Source of the DNA: Betaproteobacteria bacterium
GTDB lineage: Bacteria > Pseudomonadota > Gammaproteobacteria > Burkholderiales > Usitatibacteraceae
Length of the DNA stretch: 64,000 bases
Assembly (NCBI GenBank): GCA_016711875.1
Contig: JADJSD010000001.1
Span: 744,001-808,000, forward strand
Reading direction: 5' to 3'
Both the position numbers and the translations under genes were made by a program. Shown one piece after another: positions 16,565 to 25,600 of the stretch. How positions within the stretch are numbered: position 1 is the first letter of the stretch; every line of letters starts with the position of its first letter. Below the pieces are notes generated by a model. The model was not told the DNA's origin. It was given only the letters and a program-made list of their open reading frames with translations, and made no database searches.

Positions 16565-18600
16565 TGGCCGGGGGGAAGCTGGAGGTGGAACTCGGTGCCG
16601 TCCGCCAGGCGCCGGAAGCCCAGGCGCCCGTCGTGCAGTTCGATGATCGACCGGCAAATGGAGAGTCCCATGCCCATCCCCTCGCTCTTGGTGGTGAAGA
16701 AGGGGGAGAACACCTGCTCGGCCAGCGACTCGTCGATGCCGCTGCCGTAGTCGCGCACCGCGATGCGCACCCACGCGCCCAGGCGGGCGGCCGAGATTTC
16801 GAGGCGCCGCCGCTCCGGCGGGCAGCCCGCCATGGCGTCGATGCCGTTGCGGGTGAGGTTGAGGATCACCTGCTCGAGCAGCACCGGGTCCCCGTAGACC
16901 GGAGGCAGGTCCGGCTCAACCGTCACGGCGACGCGCACGCCATCGCGCCGCGCCTGCAGGTCGATGAGCGCACGGCAGTCGTCGAGGAGCGCCGTCACTT
17001 CCACCGGCACGCGCTTGGGCTCCTGCTTCCTCACGAATTCGTGCACGCGGCGGATCACTTGCCCGGCGCGCTGCGCCTGCGCGCTCGCCTTGGCGAGGGC
17101 CGCGGCGAGTTCCTCCTTCGATACGTCACCCTTCTCGAGCAGGTTGATCGAGCCCGTGAGATAGCTGGTGATGGCCCCGAGCGGCTGGTTCAACTCGTGC
17201 GCGAGGGAGGAGGCCATCTCGCCCATCGTCGTGAGGCGCGCGGCCGTCTGCAGGCGCTCCTGCTGCTGGCGCTCGCGCTCCTCGGCCTTCTTCTCCTCGG
17301 TGACGTCGATGATCGAGCTCATCCAGCCCACCTGCTTGCCGTCCGCGTCCATGAGCGGCGCGTCGTAGATCACCACCGGGAATCGCGTGCCGTCGGCGCG
17401 CTGGAAGACCGTCTCGAAGGGCGCCGCGCTCGCCTGGCCGGAGAGCACGCGCTCCACGCGCTCCTGGTATTCGTCCAGCCGCTCCGGCGTCCAGTAGGGC
17501 ATGGGCGGCGTGCGGCCGACCAGCGCCTCCTCGGAAAGGCCCACCATGCGAGCGAAGGCGGGGTTCACGAAGGTGACCCGGCCCTCCATGTCGCGGGCCC
17601 GCAGGCCGATGACGGCGGAGTCGCCCATCGCCCGGCGGAAGGCCACCTCGTCGCGCAGGCGGTTCTCGGCCTTCACGCGCCGGCGCACGTCGGCCCAGAG
17701 CGCATAGAGGCTCCAGAAGAGGAAGAAGGCCAGTGCGATCACGCCGCCCCTCAGCACGTTGGCGATCCAGTCGGGCGGCCCCTTCACGCTGTTGGTGCGC
17801 AGGATGAGGGTCGTGCCGGGCACGTCGAGCGCCACCTGGTGCGTGTAGATGCCGCGGCCTGCCCCGGCCGAGGCGCGCCGCGCCTTCACGGTGTTGGTCA
17901 CGTCCGAGACGATGACCTCATGCGATTGCGCGAACGTCCAGGGCACCATCTCCTCCAGCAGGCGTTCGAGGGAGAACACGGCCACCAGCGTGCGCCGGGC
18001 GCCCGTGGGCCCGAGCCCGGCCGGCACGACGAGCACCAGGCCCGCGCCCCAGGTGGCCGTGAAGGGCTGCCCGAAGGTGCCCTCGCTCTGGCGCGCCGCC
18101 CGTTCCATCGCCGCCTCGATGAAGACCGCGGGCACGGTTGCGAGGATGTCCTGCCCCCCCACCGATGCGTCGCGCACGTCGAGGAGCGGCGCGGCCTGGC
18201 CGGCCTCGACGAGGGAGGCCGAGAGCGATTCGCGCCCGCGCCGCAGGAAGACGCGCAGCCTCGCTTCGAGGGCCGCGGGCGCCATCGCGCCGGTTCGCAG
18301 GTCCGAGCCGATGAGCTCGAGCGCCTCCGCATCGTGCTCGAGCTGGAACTGCAGCGACTGGCGAACCCATTGCGTGTCGGTCACCAGCTGGTCGTTGGCC
18401 TCGCCGCGCTCCTGCACGCTCGAAAGGTTCACGAGGAACGAGGTGGCCCCCAGGAGCAGCCCCCCGATGACGACCGGCATCCACCAGCGCATCAGCCGCC
18501 ACAGGCGGGAGCCGGAGGGGGGCGAGGCGGCGGGCGGGGGCAGGGCGGCGGTCGACACGCGCCTATCGTCGCGCCCCGGGGCCCCGTCCGCAACCGGCAT
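16561..18600 (-). CDS. DctS-like sensor histidine kinase (PAS)
   Basis: About 679 residues: transmembrane helix (WWMPVVIGGLLLGATSFLV), a periplasmic sensor region of about 230 residues, a second helix (GGVIALAFFLFWSLYALW), a PAS domain, HisKA with the phospho-histidine in LAHELNQPLGAITSYLTG, and a HATPase ending GMGMGLSICRSIIELHDGRLGF. This layout is that of DctS/DctB kinases sensing dicarboxylates outside the membrane. The start is uncertain: ATG at 18600, GTG at 18612 and GTG at 18558 are in frame and none has a strong ribosome binding site. It lies back to back with dctP. Confidence 0.85.
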   Translation of the reverse strand: MPVADGAPGRDDRRVSTAALPPPAASPPSGSRLWRLMRWWMPVVIGGLLLGATSFLVNLSSVQERGEANDQLVTDTQWVRQSLQFQLEHDAEALELIGSDLRTGAMAPAALEARLRVFLRRGRESLSASLVEAGQAAPLLDVRDASVGGQDILATVPAVFIEAAMERAARQSEGTFGQPFTATWGAGLVLVVPAGLGPTGARRTLVAVFSLERLLEEMVPWTFAQSHEVIVSDVTNTVKARRASAGAGRGIYTHQVALDVPGTTLILRTNSVKGPPDWIANVLRGGVIALAFFLFWSLYALWADVRRRVKAENRLRDEVAFRRAMGDSAVIGLRARDMEGRVTFVNPAFARMVGLSEEALVGRTPPMPYWTPERLDEYQERVERVLSGQASAAPFETVFQRADGTRFPVVIYDAPLMDADGKQVGWMSSIIDVTEEKKAEERERQQQERLQTAARLTTMGEMASSLAHELNQPLGAITSYLTGSINLLEKGDVSKEELAAALAKASAQAQRAGQVIRRVHEFVRKQEPKRVPVEVTALLDDCRALIDLQARRDGVRVAVTVEPDLPPVYGDPVLLEQVILNLTRNGIDAMAGCPPERRRLEISAARLGAWVRIAVRDYGSGIDESLAEQVFSPFFTTKSEGMGMGLSICRSIIELHDGRLGFRRLADGTEFHLQLPPGQ

Positions 18601-18698
18601 GTGGAAAACCACAATGGCGGCCCCGCGCGGTCGGCGGGAGGATGCGACAACCCCCGGCCCGCCCGGGGATCGTCATCACCCGCAAGGAGGAGAAAACC

Positions 18699-19712
18699 AT
18701 GAAGCGCAGGACCCTGATCGCCGCGGCCGTGTCGGCCGCCCTCGTCGCCGTCGCCGCCCCGGCCATCGCGCAGCAGCCCATCGTCATCAAGTTCAGCCAC
18801 GTCGTGGCGAACGACACGCCCAAGGGCAAGGGCGCGGACTACTTCAAGAAACTGGCGGAGGAGCGCACCAAGGGCCGCGTGAAGGTCGAGGTGTACCCGA
18901 ACAGCCAGCTCTACAAGGACAAGGAGGAGTTGGAGGCCCTGAGCCTGGGCGCCGTGCAGATGCTCGCCCCCTCGCTCGCCAAGTTCGGCCCGCTGGGCGT
19001 GCCCGCCTTCGAGGTCTTCGACCTGCCGTTCATCTTCGACAACTACGAGGAACTGCACAAGGTGACGCAGGGCCCCGTGGGCGCCCAGCTGCTCTCGCGC
19101 CTGGAGTCGAAGGGCATCAAGGGCCTCGCCTACTGGGACAACGGCTTCAAGGTGATGAGCGCCAACAAGGCCCTCAAGAACCCGGCCGACTTCAAGGGCC
19201 TCAAGATGCGCATCCAGTCCTCCAAGGTGCTGGACGGGCAGATGCGTTCGCTGGGCGCCAACCCGCAGGTGATGGCGTTCTCCGAGGTGTACCAGGCGCT
19301 GCAGACGGGCGTCGTGGACGGCACCGAGAACCCGCCCTCCAACCTGTACACCCAGAAGATGCACGAGGTGCAGAAGTTCGTGACGCTCTCGGACCACGGC
19401 TACCTGGGCTACGCGGTCATCGTGAACAAGAAGTTCTGGGATGGCCTGCCCGCCGACGTGCGCACGACGCTCGAGGGCGCCATGAAGGACTCGACCAAGT
19501 ACGCGAACGAGATCGCCCTGAAGGAGAACACGGACGCGCTGGAGGCCGTGAAGAAGAGCGGCAAGAGCCAGTTCATCACGCTCTCGGCCGACGAGAAGAA
19601 GGCCTGGAAGAAGGCGACCCTCAAGGTCCACACGGATGCCGAGGGCCGCATCGGCAAGGACCTGATCCAGGCGATCTACAAGGAAACGGGCTTCGACCCG
19701 TCCAAGCTGTAG
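18699..19712 (+). CDS. dctP: TRAP transporter substrate-binding protein (DctP family)
   Basis: A 337-residue periplasmic binding protein. A signal peptide ends near APAIAQQ (residue about 24). The mature part has DctP features such as IKFSHVVANDTPKGKGA, FDLPFIFDN, and LKMRIQSS, whose arginine normally binds the substrate carboxylate. The ATG at 18699 is preceded by AAGGAGG about 8 nt upstream, which decides it over the upstream in-frame GTG at 18642. First gene of a complete dctPQM set, divergent from a DctSR-type pair, so a C4-dicarboxylate or similar acid is the probable ligand. Confidence 0.93.
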   Translation: MKRRTLIAAAVSAALVAVAAPAIAQQPIVIKFSHVVANDTPKGKGADYFKKLAEERTKGRVKVEVYPNSQLYKDKEELEALSLGAVQMLAPSLAKFGPLGVPAFEVFDLPFIFDNYEELHKVTQGPVGAQLLSRLESKGIKGLAYWDNGFKVMSANKALKNPADFKGLKMRIQSSKVLDGQMRSLGANPQVMAFSEVYQALQTGVVDGTENPPSNLYTQKMHEVQKFVTLSDHGYLGYAVIVNKKFWDGLPADVRTTLEGAMKDSTKYANEIALKENTDALEAVKKSGKSQFITLSADEKKAWKKATLKVHTDAEGRIGKDLIQAIYKETGFDPSKL

Positions 19713-19782
19713 CAAGGAGGAGGAAGAGGAGACCGGGGCGGCCGCCAGGCCGCTCCGGAACCCCGGGGAGGAGGGGAAGACC

Positions 19783-20415
19783 ATGCTGAAGGTGCTCGAC
19801 CATCTCGAGGAGTGGATCATCGCGCTCCTCATGGGCTCCGCCACGACGATCATCTTCGTGGCCGTGGCCCACCGCTACGCCTCAGGCGTCCCGATTCCGG
19901 GCCTGCAGGACAAGCTGCTCGCCATCAACCTGAGCTGGGCGCAGGAACTGTGCATCTACATGTTCGTGTGGATGGCCAAGTTCGGCGCCGCCTACGGCGT
20001 GCGCACCGGCATCCACGTCGGCGTGGACGTCTTCATCAACATGCTCGGGCCCCGCAAGCGCGCGGCCTTCGTGCTCTTCGGCCTGCTCGCGGGCGCCCTC
20101 TTCACCGGCATCGTCGCCTCGATGGGCGCGCACTTCGTTTGGGAGATCGCGCACACCGACCAGGTCTCGCCCGACCTCGAGGTGCCGGCCTGGATCCCGT
20201 ACCTCGCGATCCCGCTCGGCTCCTCGCTCATGTGCTTCCGCTTCCTGCAGGTGGCGTGGTCGTTCTTCCGCACCGGCGAGCTGCCGCACCACGACCACGG
20301 CCACGTGGAAGGCGTCGAGAAGGTCGATATCGCGGACATCGTTCCCGTCGCCATCGTGCCGGACCTGCACCCGAAGGAAGTGCTGCCCAAGGGACACCCC
20401 CGGAGGAAAGACTAG
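19783..20415 (+). CDS. dctQ: TRAP transporter small permease (DctQ)
   Basis: A 210-residue membrane protein with four helices. Typical DctQ features include WAQELCIYMFVWMAKFGAAYG and the GIHVGVDVFINML segment. It has an unusual hydrophilic C-terminal extension of about 45 residues rich in histidine, valine and proline (HHDHGHVEGVEKVD and onward). The ATG follows a purine-rich GGGGAGGAGGGGAAG stretch. It joins DctM in the inner membrane. The downstream dctM starts immediately after its stop codon. Confidence 0.93.
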   Translation: MLKVLDHLEEWIIALLMGSATTIIFVAVAHRYASGVPIPGLQDKLLAINLSWAQELCIYMFVWMAKFGAAYGVRTGIHVGVDVFINMLGPRKRAAFVLFGLLAGALFTGIVASMGAHFVWEIAHTDQVSPDLEVPAWIPYLAIPLGSSLMCFRFLQVAWSFFRTGELPHHDHGHVEGVEKVDIADIVPVAIVPDLHPKEVLPKGHPRRKD

Positions 20416-21699
20416 ATGAACGCCACCATCATCTTCATCCTGCTCTTCGGCCTGATGCTCACGGGCATGCCCGTGTCCATCTCGCTCGGCCTCACGGTGC
20501 TCTCGTTCCTCTTCTTCATGACCGACGTGCCCATCGAGGCCGTCGCGCTCAAGCTCTTCACCGGCATCGAGAAGTTCGAGATCATGGCGATCCCGTTCTT
20601 CATCCTCGCGGGCAACTTCCTCACCCACGGGGGCGTCGCGCGGCGGATGATCAACTTCGCCACCTCCATGGTCGGCCACTGGCGAGGCGGCCTGGGCCTG
20701 GGCGCCGTCGTGGCCTGCGCCCTCTTCGCCGCCATCTCGGGCTCCTCGCCCGCCACCGTGGTCGCGATCGGCTCGATCCTGCTGCCCGCCATGGTGAAGG
20801 CCGGGTATCCCAAGCGCTTCGGCGCGGGTGTGGTCGCCTCCGCGGGTGGCCTGGGCATCCTCATCCCGCCGTCCATCGTGATGGTGATGTACGCCGTCTC
20901 GACCAACAGCTCCATCGGTGCCCTCTTCATGGCGGGCGTCATCCCGGGCCTCGTGCTCGCCGCCATGCTCATGGGCACCACGTGGTACCAGGCCTGGCGC
21001 CACGACTACCCGCGCGAGCCGAAGATGTCCTGGGGCCAGCGCCTCAAGGCCTTCCGCGAATCGGTCTGGGGGCTCCTGCTGATCGTGGTCGTGATGGGCG
21101 GCATCTACACGGGCATCTTCACCCCGACGGAAGCCGCGGCCATGAGCGCCGTCTATGCCTTCTTCGTCGCCGTGTTCGTCTACAAGGACATGGGCCTGAA
21201 GAACGTCCGCAAGGTGCTCATCGACTCGGCCAACATGTCGGCGATGCTGCTCTACATCATCACCAACGCGGTGCTCTTCTCCTTCCTGCTGACCAACGAG
21301 AACATCCCGCAGGCCATCGCGGAATGGATGGTGGGCCAGGGCCTGGGCGTCATCAGCTTCCTGCTCTTCGTGAACGTCCTGCTGCTGCTCATGGGCAACA
21401 TCATGGAGCCCTCGTCGATCATCCTCATCACCGCGCCCATCCTCTTCCCCATCGCGATGAAGCTGGGCATCAACCCGGTGCACTTCGGGGTGATGATCAC
21501 CGTGAACATGGAGATCGGGATGATCACGCCACCGGTGGGCCTCAACCTCTATGTCGCGAGCGGCATCACCAAGATGGGCATCACGGAGCTCACCATCGCC
21601 TGCTGGCCGTGGCTCTTCACGATGCTGATCTTCCTGGTGGCCGTCACGTACTGGCCGCCATTGTCGATCTGGCTGCCGAAGACGCTGGGGCTCATGTGA
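20416..21699 (+). CDS. dctM: TRAP transporter large permease (DctM)
   Basis: A 427-residue polytopic protein with standard DctM motifs: FFILAGNFLTHGG, AAISGSSPATVVAIGSI, GILIPPSIVMVMYAVS and IGMITPPVGLNLYVASGI. ATG begins directly after the dctQ stop codon, so it is coupled. The protein ends SIWLPKTLGLM. The same ending, slightly changed, appears again without a gene at 22912-22947. Forms the transport channel of the dctPQM system. Confidence 0.95.
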   Translation: MNATIIFILLFGLMLTGMPVSISLGLTVLSFLFFMTDVPIEAVALKLFTGIEKFEIMAIPFFILAGNFLTHGGVARRMINFATSMVGHWRGGLGLGAVVACALFAAISGSSPATVVAIGSILLPAMVKAGYPKRFGAGVVASAGGLGILIPPSIVMVMYAVSTNSSIGALFMAGVIPGLVLAAMLMGTTWYQAWRHDYPREPKMSWGQRLKAFRESVWGLLLIVVVMGGIYTGIFTPTEAAAMSAVYAFFVAVFVYKDMGLKNVRKVLIDSANMSAMLLYIITNAVLFSFLLTNENIPQAIAEWMVGQGLGVISFLLFVNVLLLLMGNIMEPSSIILITAPILFPIAMKLGINPVHFGVMITVNMEIGMITPPVGLNLYVASGITKMGITELTIACWPWLFTMLIFLVAVTYWPPLSIWLPKTLGLM

Positions 21700-21748
21700 C
21701 CCGCGGGCGGGCCGGACGGCCCGCCCCGGCCGAATGGAGGGTTTCGCC

Positions 21749-22885
21749 ATGAACCGACTGCACCGGGGGCTCGCCGCGCTCGCGGCCACCATCGGTTTCG
21801 CCCTTCCCGCCACCGCCGCGACGGGCCTTCCGCCCGGCGAGATCCTCGTCGGCCAGGACATCGACCTGTCGGGCACCATCGCCGCCCGCATGAAGCCGCT
21901 GATCGCCGCGGCCGACGCCTACCTCGAGCAGGTGAATTCGGCCGGCGGCGTGCACGGCCGGCGCATCCGCGTGATCCGCACCGACAGCGCCAACAAGCCC
22001 GATCGCACCAAGGAGAACGTCGCGCGCCTCGTGGAGAAGGACGGCGTCTTCACGATGTGGGGCATCTCCGGCACCGGCAACGTGGGGGCGGCCCTGCCGT
22101 ACCTCACGGAGCGAGGCGTCCCGCTCGTGGGCTCGACTTCCGGCGCGGACACCTTCTACGCGAAGACGCACCCGATGCTCTTCAACACGAAGGCCGGCTA
22201 CGGCGACGAGATCCGCCGCATGACCGCGCACCTGAAGGACACCTTCGTCAACCGCCTCGGCGTGATCTACCTGGACAACGGCTTCGGGCGCGAGGCCTTC
22301 AAGTCGGCCGAGGCCGCCATCAAGGACCGCCAGCTCGATCTCGTGGCCGTGGCGAAGTTCCGGGAAGACGGTTCGGACATCCCGCAGGCCGTGGCGGCCA
22401 TGGTGAAGGCGGCGCCCCCGGCCGTCCTGCTGCTCACGCTCGCAGGCCCCTCGCCCAAGGTGGTGGACGAGTACCTCAAGGCCGGCGGCGCCACGCAATT
22501 CTTCGCGCTGTCGATCGTCGCGACCGACGTGCTCGTGAAGGCGCTGGGGGACCGCGCCCTGGGCGTGATCGTGACGCAGGTGATGCCCTTCCCCTGGGAC
22601 CGCGGCGTGCCGGTCGTGAAGGAGTACCAGGATCTCCTGCAGAAGAAAGGCGTCACGGAATTCTCGCACTCAGGCCTCGAGGGCTACATCCTCGCGAAGA
22701 CCCTCGTCGAGGGCCTGCGGGCCGCGGGCCGCGATCCCACGCGCGCGCGACTCGTCGAGTCGCTGGAGCGCCTGCAGAAGCGCGATTTCGGCGGCTACCG
22801 GATTTCGTTCGCGCCGAGCGACCACAACGGCAGCGATTTCGTCGAGATCACCATGATCGGCCGGGGCGGCAAGCTCGTCCGCTAG
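21749..22885 (+). CDS. ABC-type branched-chain amino acid-like substrate-binding protein
   Basis: A 378-residue secreted protein of the Peripla_BP_6 (LivJ-like) class. A signal peptide ends near LPATAAT. The start of the mature domain, GEILVGQDIDLSGTIAARMK, and VNSAGGVHGRRIRVI are typical. The ATG at 21749 has GGAGGG about 7 nt upstream; the in-frame ATG at 21734 overlaps that site and is unlikely. No ABC permease or ATPase is next to it, so it is an orphan binding protein whose transporter, if any, lies elsewhere. Ligand unknown. Confidence 0.85.
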   Translation: MNRLHRGLAALAATIGFALPATAATGLPPGEILVGQDIDLSGTIAARMKPLIAAADAYLEQVNSAGGVHGRRIRVIRTDSANKPDRTKENVARLVEKDGVFTMWGISGTGNVGAALPYLTERGVPLVGSTSGADTFYAKTHPMLFNTKAGYGDEIRRMTAHLKDTFVNRLGVIYLDNGFGREAFKSAEAAIKDRQLDLVAVAKFREDGSDIPQAVAAMVKAAPPAVLLLTLAGPSPKVVDEYLKAGGATQFFALSIVATDVLVKALGDRALGVIVTQVMPFPWDRGVPVVKEYQDLLQKKGVTEFSHSGLEGYILAKTLVEGLRAAGRDPTRARLVESLERLQKRDFGGYRISFAPSDHNGSDFVEITMIGRGGKLVR

Positions 22886-22907
22886 GCCCCGTGCCCGGCC
22901 CGGGGCC
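22885..22907 (+). terminator. Candidate hairpin terminator after the binding-protein gene
   Basis: GGCCCCG and CGGGGCC form a perfect 7-bp stem around a 9-nt loop, beginning at the last base of the stop codon. No T-run follows, so this may be a weak or Rho-assisted stop rather than a classic terminator. Confidence 0.3.
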
Positions 22908-22911
22908 GCGC

Positions 22912-22947
22912 CCGACCTGGCTGCCCAATACGCTGCAGCTCATGTAA
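22912..22947 (+). pseudogene. Relic of a dctM 3' end
   Basis: In one frame this stretch reads PTWLPNTLQLM and a TAA stop. The dctM at 20416-21699 ends SIWLPKTLGLM, so W-L-P-x-T-L-x-L-M and the stop position match. DctM proteins often end in such a WLP tail. Nothing upstream in this frame is coding, because the preceding sequence is the binding-protein gene in another frame. The simplest reading is that a second TRAP carrier once stood here and all but its last codons was lost or replaced. Confidence 0.5.
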
Positions 22948-22957
22948 AAGGGGGGCC

Positions 22958-23716
22958 ATGTGCCTCATCGCCTTCGCCTGGAAGGCCCACCCGGACTTCC
23001 CGCTCGTCGTCGCCGCCAACCGCGACGAGTGGCGTGCTCGCCCCGCAGCGCCCGCGCATTGGTGGGGTGACCGTCCCGGCCTGCTCGCCGGGCGCGACCT
23101 CGAGGCGGGCGGCACCTGGATGGGCGTCACGCGCGGCGGGCGCTTCTGCGCCGTGACCAACTTCCGCGACCCGTCGGACAAGCGCGGCGATGCCCGATCC
23201 CGGGGCGAGCTCGTGGCGGATTTCCTGTCGGGCGCCGACATGCCGGCGGACTATTGCGGGAAGCTCGCCCTTCGCGCCGACGACTACAACGGCTTCAACC
23301 TGCTGGCGGGCGCCGGCGGCTCACTCGTCTACTTCGGCAGCCGCGAAGGCGAGGCACGCGAGGTCGAGCCGGGCATCCACGCGCTCTCGAACCACCTCCT
23401 CGATGAACCTTGGCCCAAGGTGCGCTGCGCGCGCGAAGCGATGGCGAGAGCCGTCGGGGATGGCGACGAGCCGCTTTTCGCGATGCTCGCCGACACGACG
23501 CCGGGCCGGGACGAGGAACTGCCCGCCACCGGCGTGGGACTCGCGTGGGAGCGGCGGCTCTCCCCCGCCCTCATCCTCGGCAAGGAGTACGGCACGCGGG
23601 CATCGACCGTGCTGCGGCGGTCCGCCGCGGGGCAGGTCCGGTTCGAGGAGCGCACGCGAAATGCCACCGGGACCGTAACGGATTCGCGCGTTTTCGCGTT
23701 CGAGATCGCCGGCTGA
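22958..23716 (+). CDS. NRDE/TANGO2 family protein
   Basis: A 252-residue cytoplasmic protein that begins MCLIAFAWKAHPDFPLVVAA followed at once by NRDEW, the motif that names the family; the N-terminal cysteine and this motif are typical of the TANGO2/NRDE group. Further conserved parts are GGTWMGVTRGGRFCAVTNFR and GIHALSNHLLDEPWPKV. Family members have been linked to haem handling, but the exact biochemical role is unsettled. The ATG follows AAGGGGGG. A single gene between the TRAP region and the nitrite reductase. Confidence 0.9.
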   Translation: MCLIAFAWKAHPDFPLVVAANRDEWRARPAAPAHWWGDRPGLLAGRDLEAGGTWMGVTRGGRFCAVTNFRDPSDKRGDARSRGELVADFLSGADMPADYCGKLALRADDYNGFNLLAGAGGSLVYFGSREGEAREVEPGIHALSNHLLDEPWPKVRCAREAMARAVGDGDEPLFAMLADTTPGRDEELPATGVGLAWERRLSPALILGKEYGTRASTVLRRSAAGQVRFEERTRNATGTVTDSRVFAFEIAG

Positions 23717-23748
23717 AGCACCCCGGGTAACGCGCTCACCGTTCGCAG

Positions 23749-23762
23749 TTGATCGCCGTCAA
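23749..23762 (+). promoter_or_regulatory. FNR/DNR-like box upstream of the octaheme nitrite reductase
   Basis: TTGATCGCCGTCAA matches the FNR/DNR consensus TTGAT-N4-ATCAA at 9 of 10 fixed positions. Its centre is 77 nt before the ATG of the next gene. A -10-like TTAACT sits at 23783-23788, close to where it should be for a site centred near -41.5, the usual activating position. A Crp/Fnr regulator with the FNR-type E-x-x-S-R recognition helix is encoded at 26469-27116. Confidence 0.65.
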
Positions 23763-23832
23763 AGGTGCAGATTCTCTGCCTGTTAACTTTCCCTCACGAC
23801 TTCCCGTTTTCGGGAACCGACAGGGAAAAATC

Positions 23833-25590
23833 ATGAACAAAAGCACCTTCCGAACGCTCCTCGGAGGGGCGGCCAGCTTCCTGGCCGCCTTCGCCATGAC
23901 CACCGCCTCGGCGCAGGCTCCCGCGCCCGACAAGGCCGTCGCCAAGCCGGCCGCCACGAAGGCCGCCGCCCCGGTGAAGACTTCGGCGCCCGGCAAGGTG
24001 CCGGCGGCCAACAAGGAGTGCATCGAGTGCCACGAGGAACTCAAGGAGTTCCACGATCCGGGCAAGCACAGGACGGTCGCGTGCGCCGAGTGCCACTCGA
24101 ACCTCGACGCCCACCTGAAGAACAAGAAGACGCGCCCGGTCACGACCACCGACCCGGCCAAGTGCGGCTCGTGCCACAAGAACCAGTACGAGTCGATGTA
24201 CAAGATGAACTTCGCGAAGACGGCCCGCAACGAGAAGAGCCAGCTCACGGGCGTATCGCCGAACCCGGCCTGGGAAAAGCTCATGGGCCCGCACGGCTTC
24301 ACGAAGGAGCACAACATGCCGCGCTCCCACGCCTTCGCGCTCTACGACCAGCTGGTGGTCGACCGCGCCTTCGGCGGCCGGTTCGAGAACAAGTACGGCT
24401 GGGGCGACCTCGCCCGCGCCGGCGGCAACTTCAAGATCTGGGGCGTGCACGTCGACAAGCAGCCCCGCGAGCCGCACAAGGCCTTCAAGCCGGGCACCGC
24501 CGCCGCCGCCAACCCGGTGTGCATGAGCTGCAAGACCGCCGACCACATCCTCGACTGGGCCTACCTGGGCGACCCGGAGCCGAAGGCCAAGTGGAGCCGC
24601 ACCTCCAAGGTGGTGGACTTCGTGAAGGACACGAAGCACTCGCTCAACTGCATCTTCTGCCACGACCCGCACGGCGCGCAGCCGCGCATCATCCGCGACG
24701 GCCTCATCCAGGCGCTCACCCGCCCCGAGAAGGACACGCTCTGGCACAAGGACCCGAAGGCCGGGAAGGTGGACGTGAAGGACCTCGGCCAGCGCGGCTT
24801 CACGCGCAAGATCGCGATCCTGGACAAGTACGACTCGAAGCTGCAGTGCGGCCAGTGCCACGTCGAGTACAACTGCAACCCGGGTACCGACCCGGTGACG
24901 GGCCAGCCGGTCACGATGACCGACCAGCGCACCAACCACTTTCCGCTCAAGAACGTGAACGACCTGGCGCAGCACTACCGCGACCTCAAGTTCCGCGACT
25001 TCAAGCACGCCATCACGGGCGCCATGCTCTGGAAGGCGCAGCACCCGGACGTCGAGGTGTACTACGGCTCGGTGCACGACAAGGAAGGCGTGATGTGCCA
25101 CACCTGCCACATGCCCAAGGAGAAGGACAAGAAGACGGGCAAGACCTACACCTCGCACTGGCAGACGAGCCCGAAGGAGTACATCAAGGAAGCGTGCCTG
25201 GGCTGCCACAAGACGTGGAGCGGGGAGCAGGCGAAGTACACGGTCGACTCCCTCAGGAACCGGTACATGGGGAAGCTCCGCAAGTCCGAGTACTGGCTCA
25301 CCCGCATGATCGACAAGTTCGAGGAGGCGAAGAACCTCGGCGTGGACGAGGCGACGCTGAACGTGGTGCGCGAGAAGCACTACGAGGCGCACGTGCACTG
25401 GGAGTTCTGGACGGCCTCCAACGGCTCGTACTTCCACAACCCGAAGCTCGCCGACGAGTCGATCAACAAGGGGATGGTGATCTCGCAGGAAGCGATCAAG
25501 ATCCTCGAGGACGCGATGGCGAAGAAGCGCACGGTCGCGGTGGCCGCGCCCGCACCGCCCGCCCCGGCTCCGGCCGCGGCGCCGAAGTAG
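23833..25590 (+). CDS. Octaheme c-type nitrite reductase (ONR/TvNiR type)
   Basis: A 585-residue periplasmic cytochrome; signal peptide ends near ASAQA (residue about 28), then an Ala/Pro/Lys-rich linker. Eight haem sites are visible: CxxCH at residues 63, 84, 111, 273, 339, 422 and 455, and CMSCK at 230-234. Lysine ligation at the fourth haem is the hallmark of octaheme nitrite reductase; pentahaem NrfA has it at its first haem. CGQCHVEYNC (339-348) carries the catalytic tyrosine and, two residues on, a cysteine as in TvNiR, where the two are covalently linked. Predicted reaction: nitrite to ammonium with six electrons. AGGGA precedes the ATG. It probably forms an operon with the CcmI-like gene 10 nt downstream. 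Confidence 0.9.
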   Translation: MNKSTFRTLLGGAASFLAAFAMTTASAQAPAPDKAVAKPAATKAAAPVKTSAPGKVPAANKECIECHEELKEFHDPGKHRTVACAECHSNLDAHLKNKKTRPVTTTDPAKCGSCHKNQYESMYKMNFAKTARNEKSQLTGVSPNPAWEKLMGPHGFTKEHNMPRSHAFALYDQLVVDRAFGGRFENKYGWGDLARAGGNFKIWGVHVDKQPREPHKAFKPGTAAAANPVCMSCKTADHILDWAYLGDPEPKAKWSRTSKVVDFVKDTKHSLNCIFCHDPHGAQPRIIRDGLIQALTRPEKDTLWHKDPKAGKVDVKDLGQRGFTRKIAILDKYDSKLQCGQCHVEYNCNPGTDPVTGQPVTMTDQRTNHFPLKNVNDLAQHYRDLKFRDFKHAITGAMLWKAQHPDVEVYYGSVHDKEGVMCHTCHMPKEKDKKTGKTYTSHWQTSPKEYIKEACLGCHKTWSGEQAKYTVDSLRNRYMGKLRKSEYWLTRMIDKFEEAKNLGVDEATLNVVREKHYEAHVHWEFWTASNGSYFHNPKLADESINKGMVISQEAIKILEDAMAKKRTVAVAAPAPPAPAPAAAPK

Positions 25591-25600
25591 GCAACCCCGC

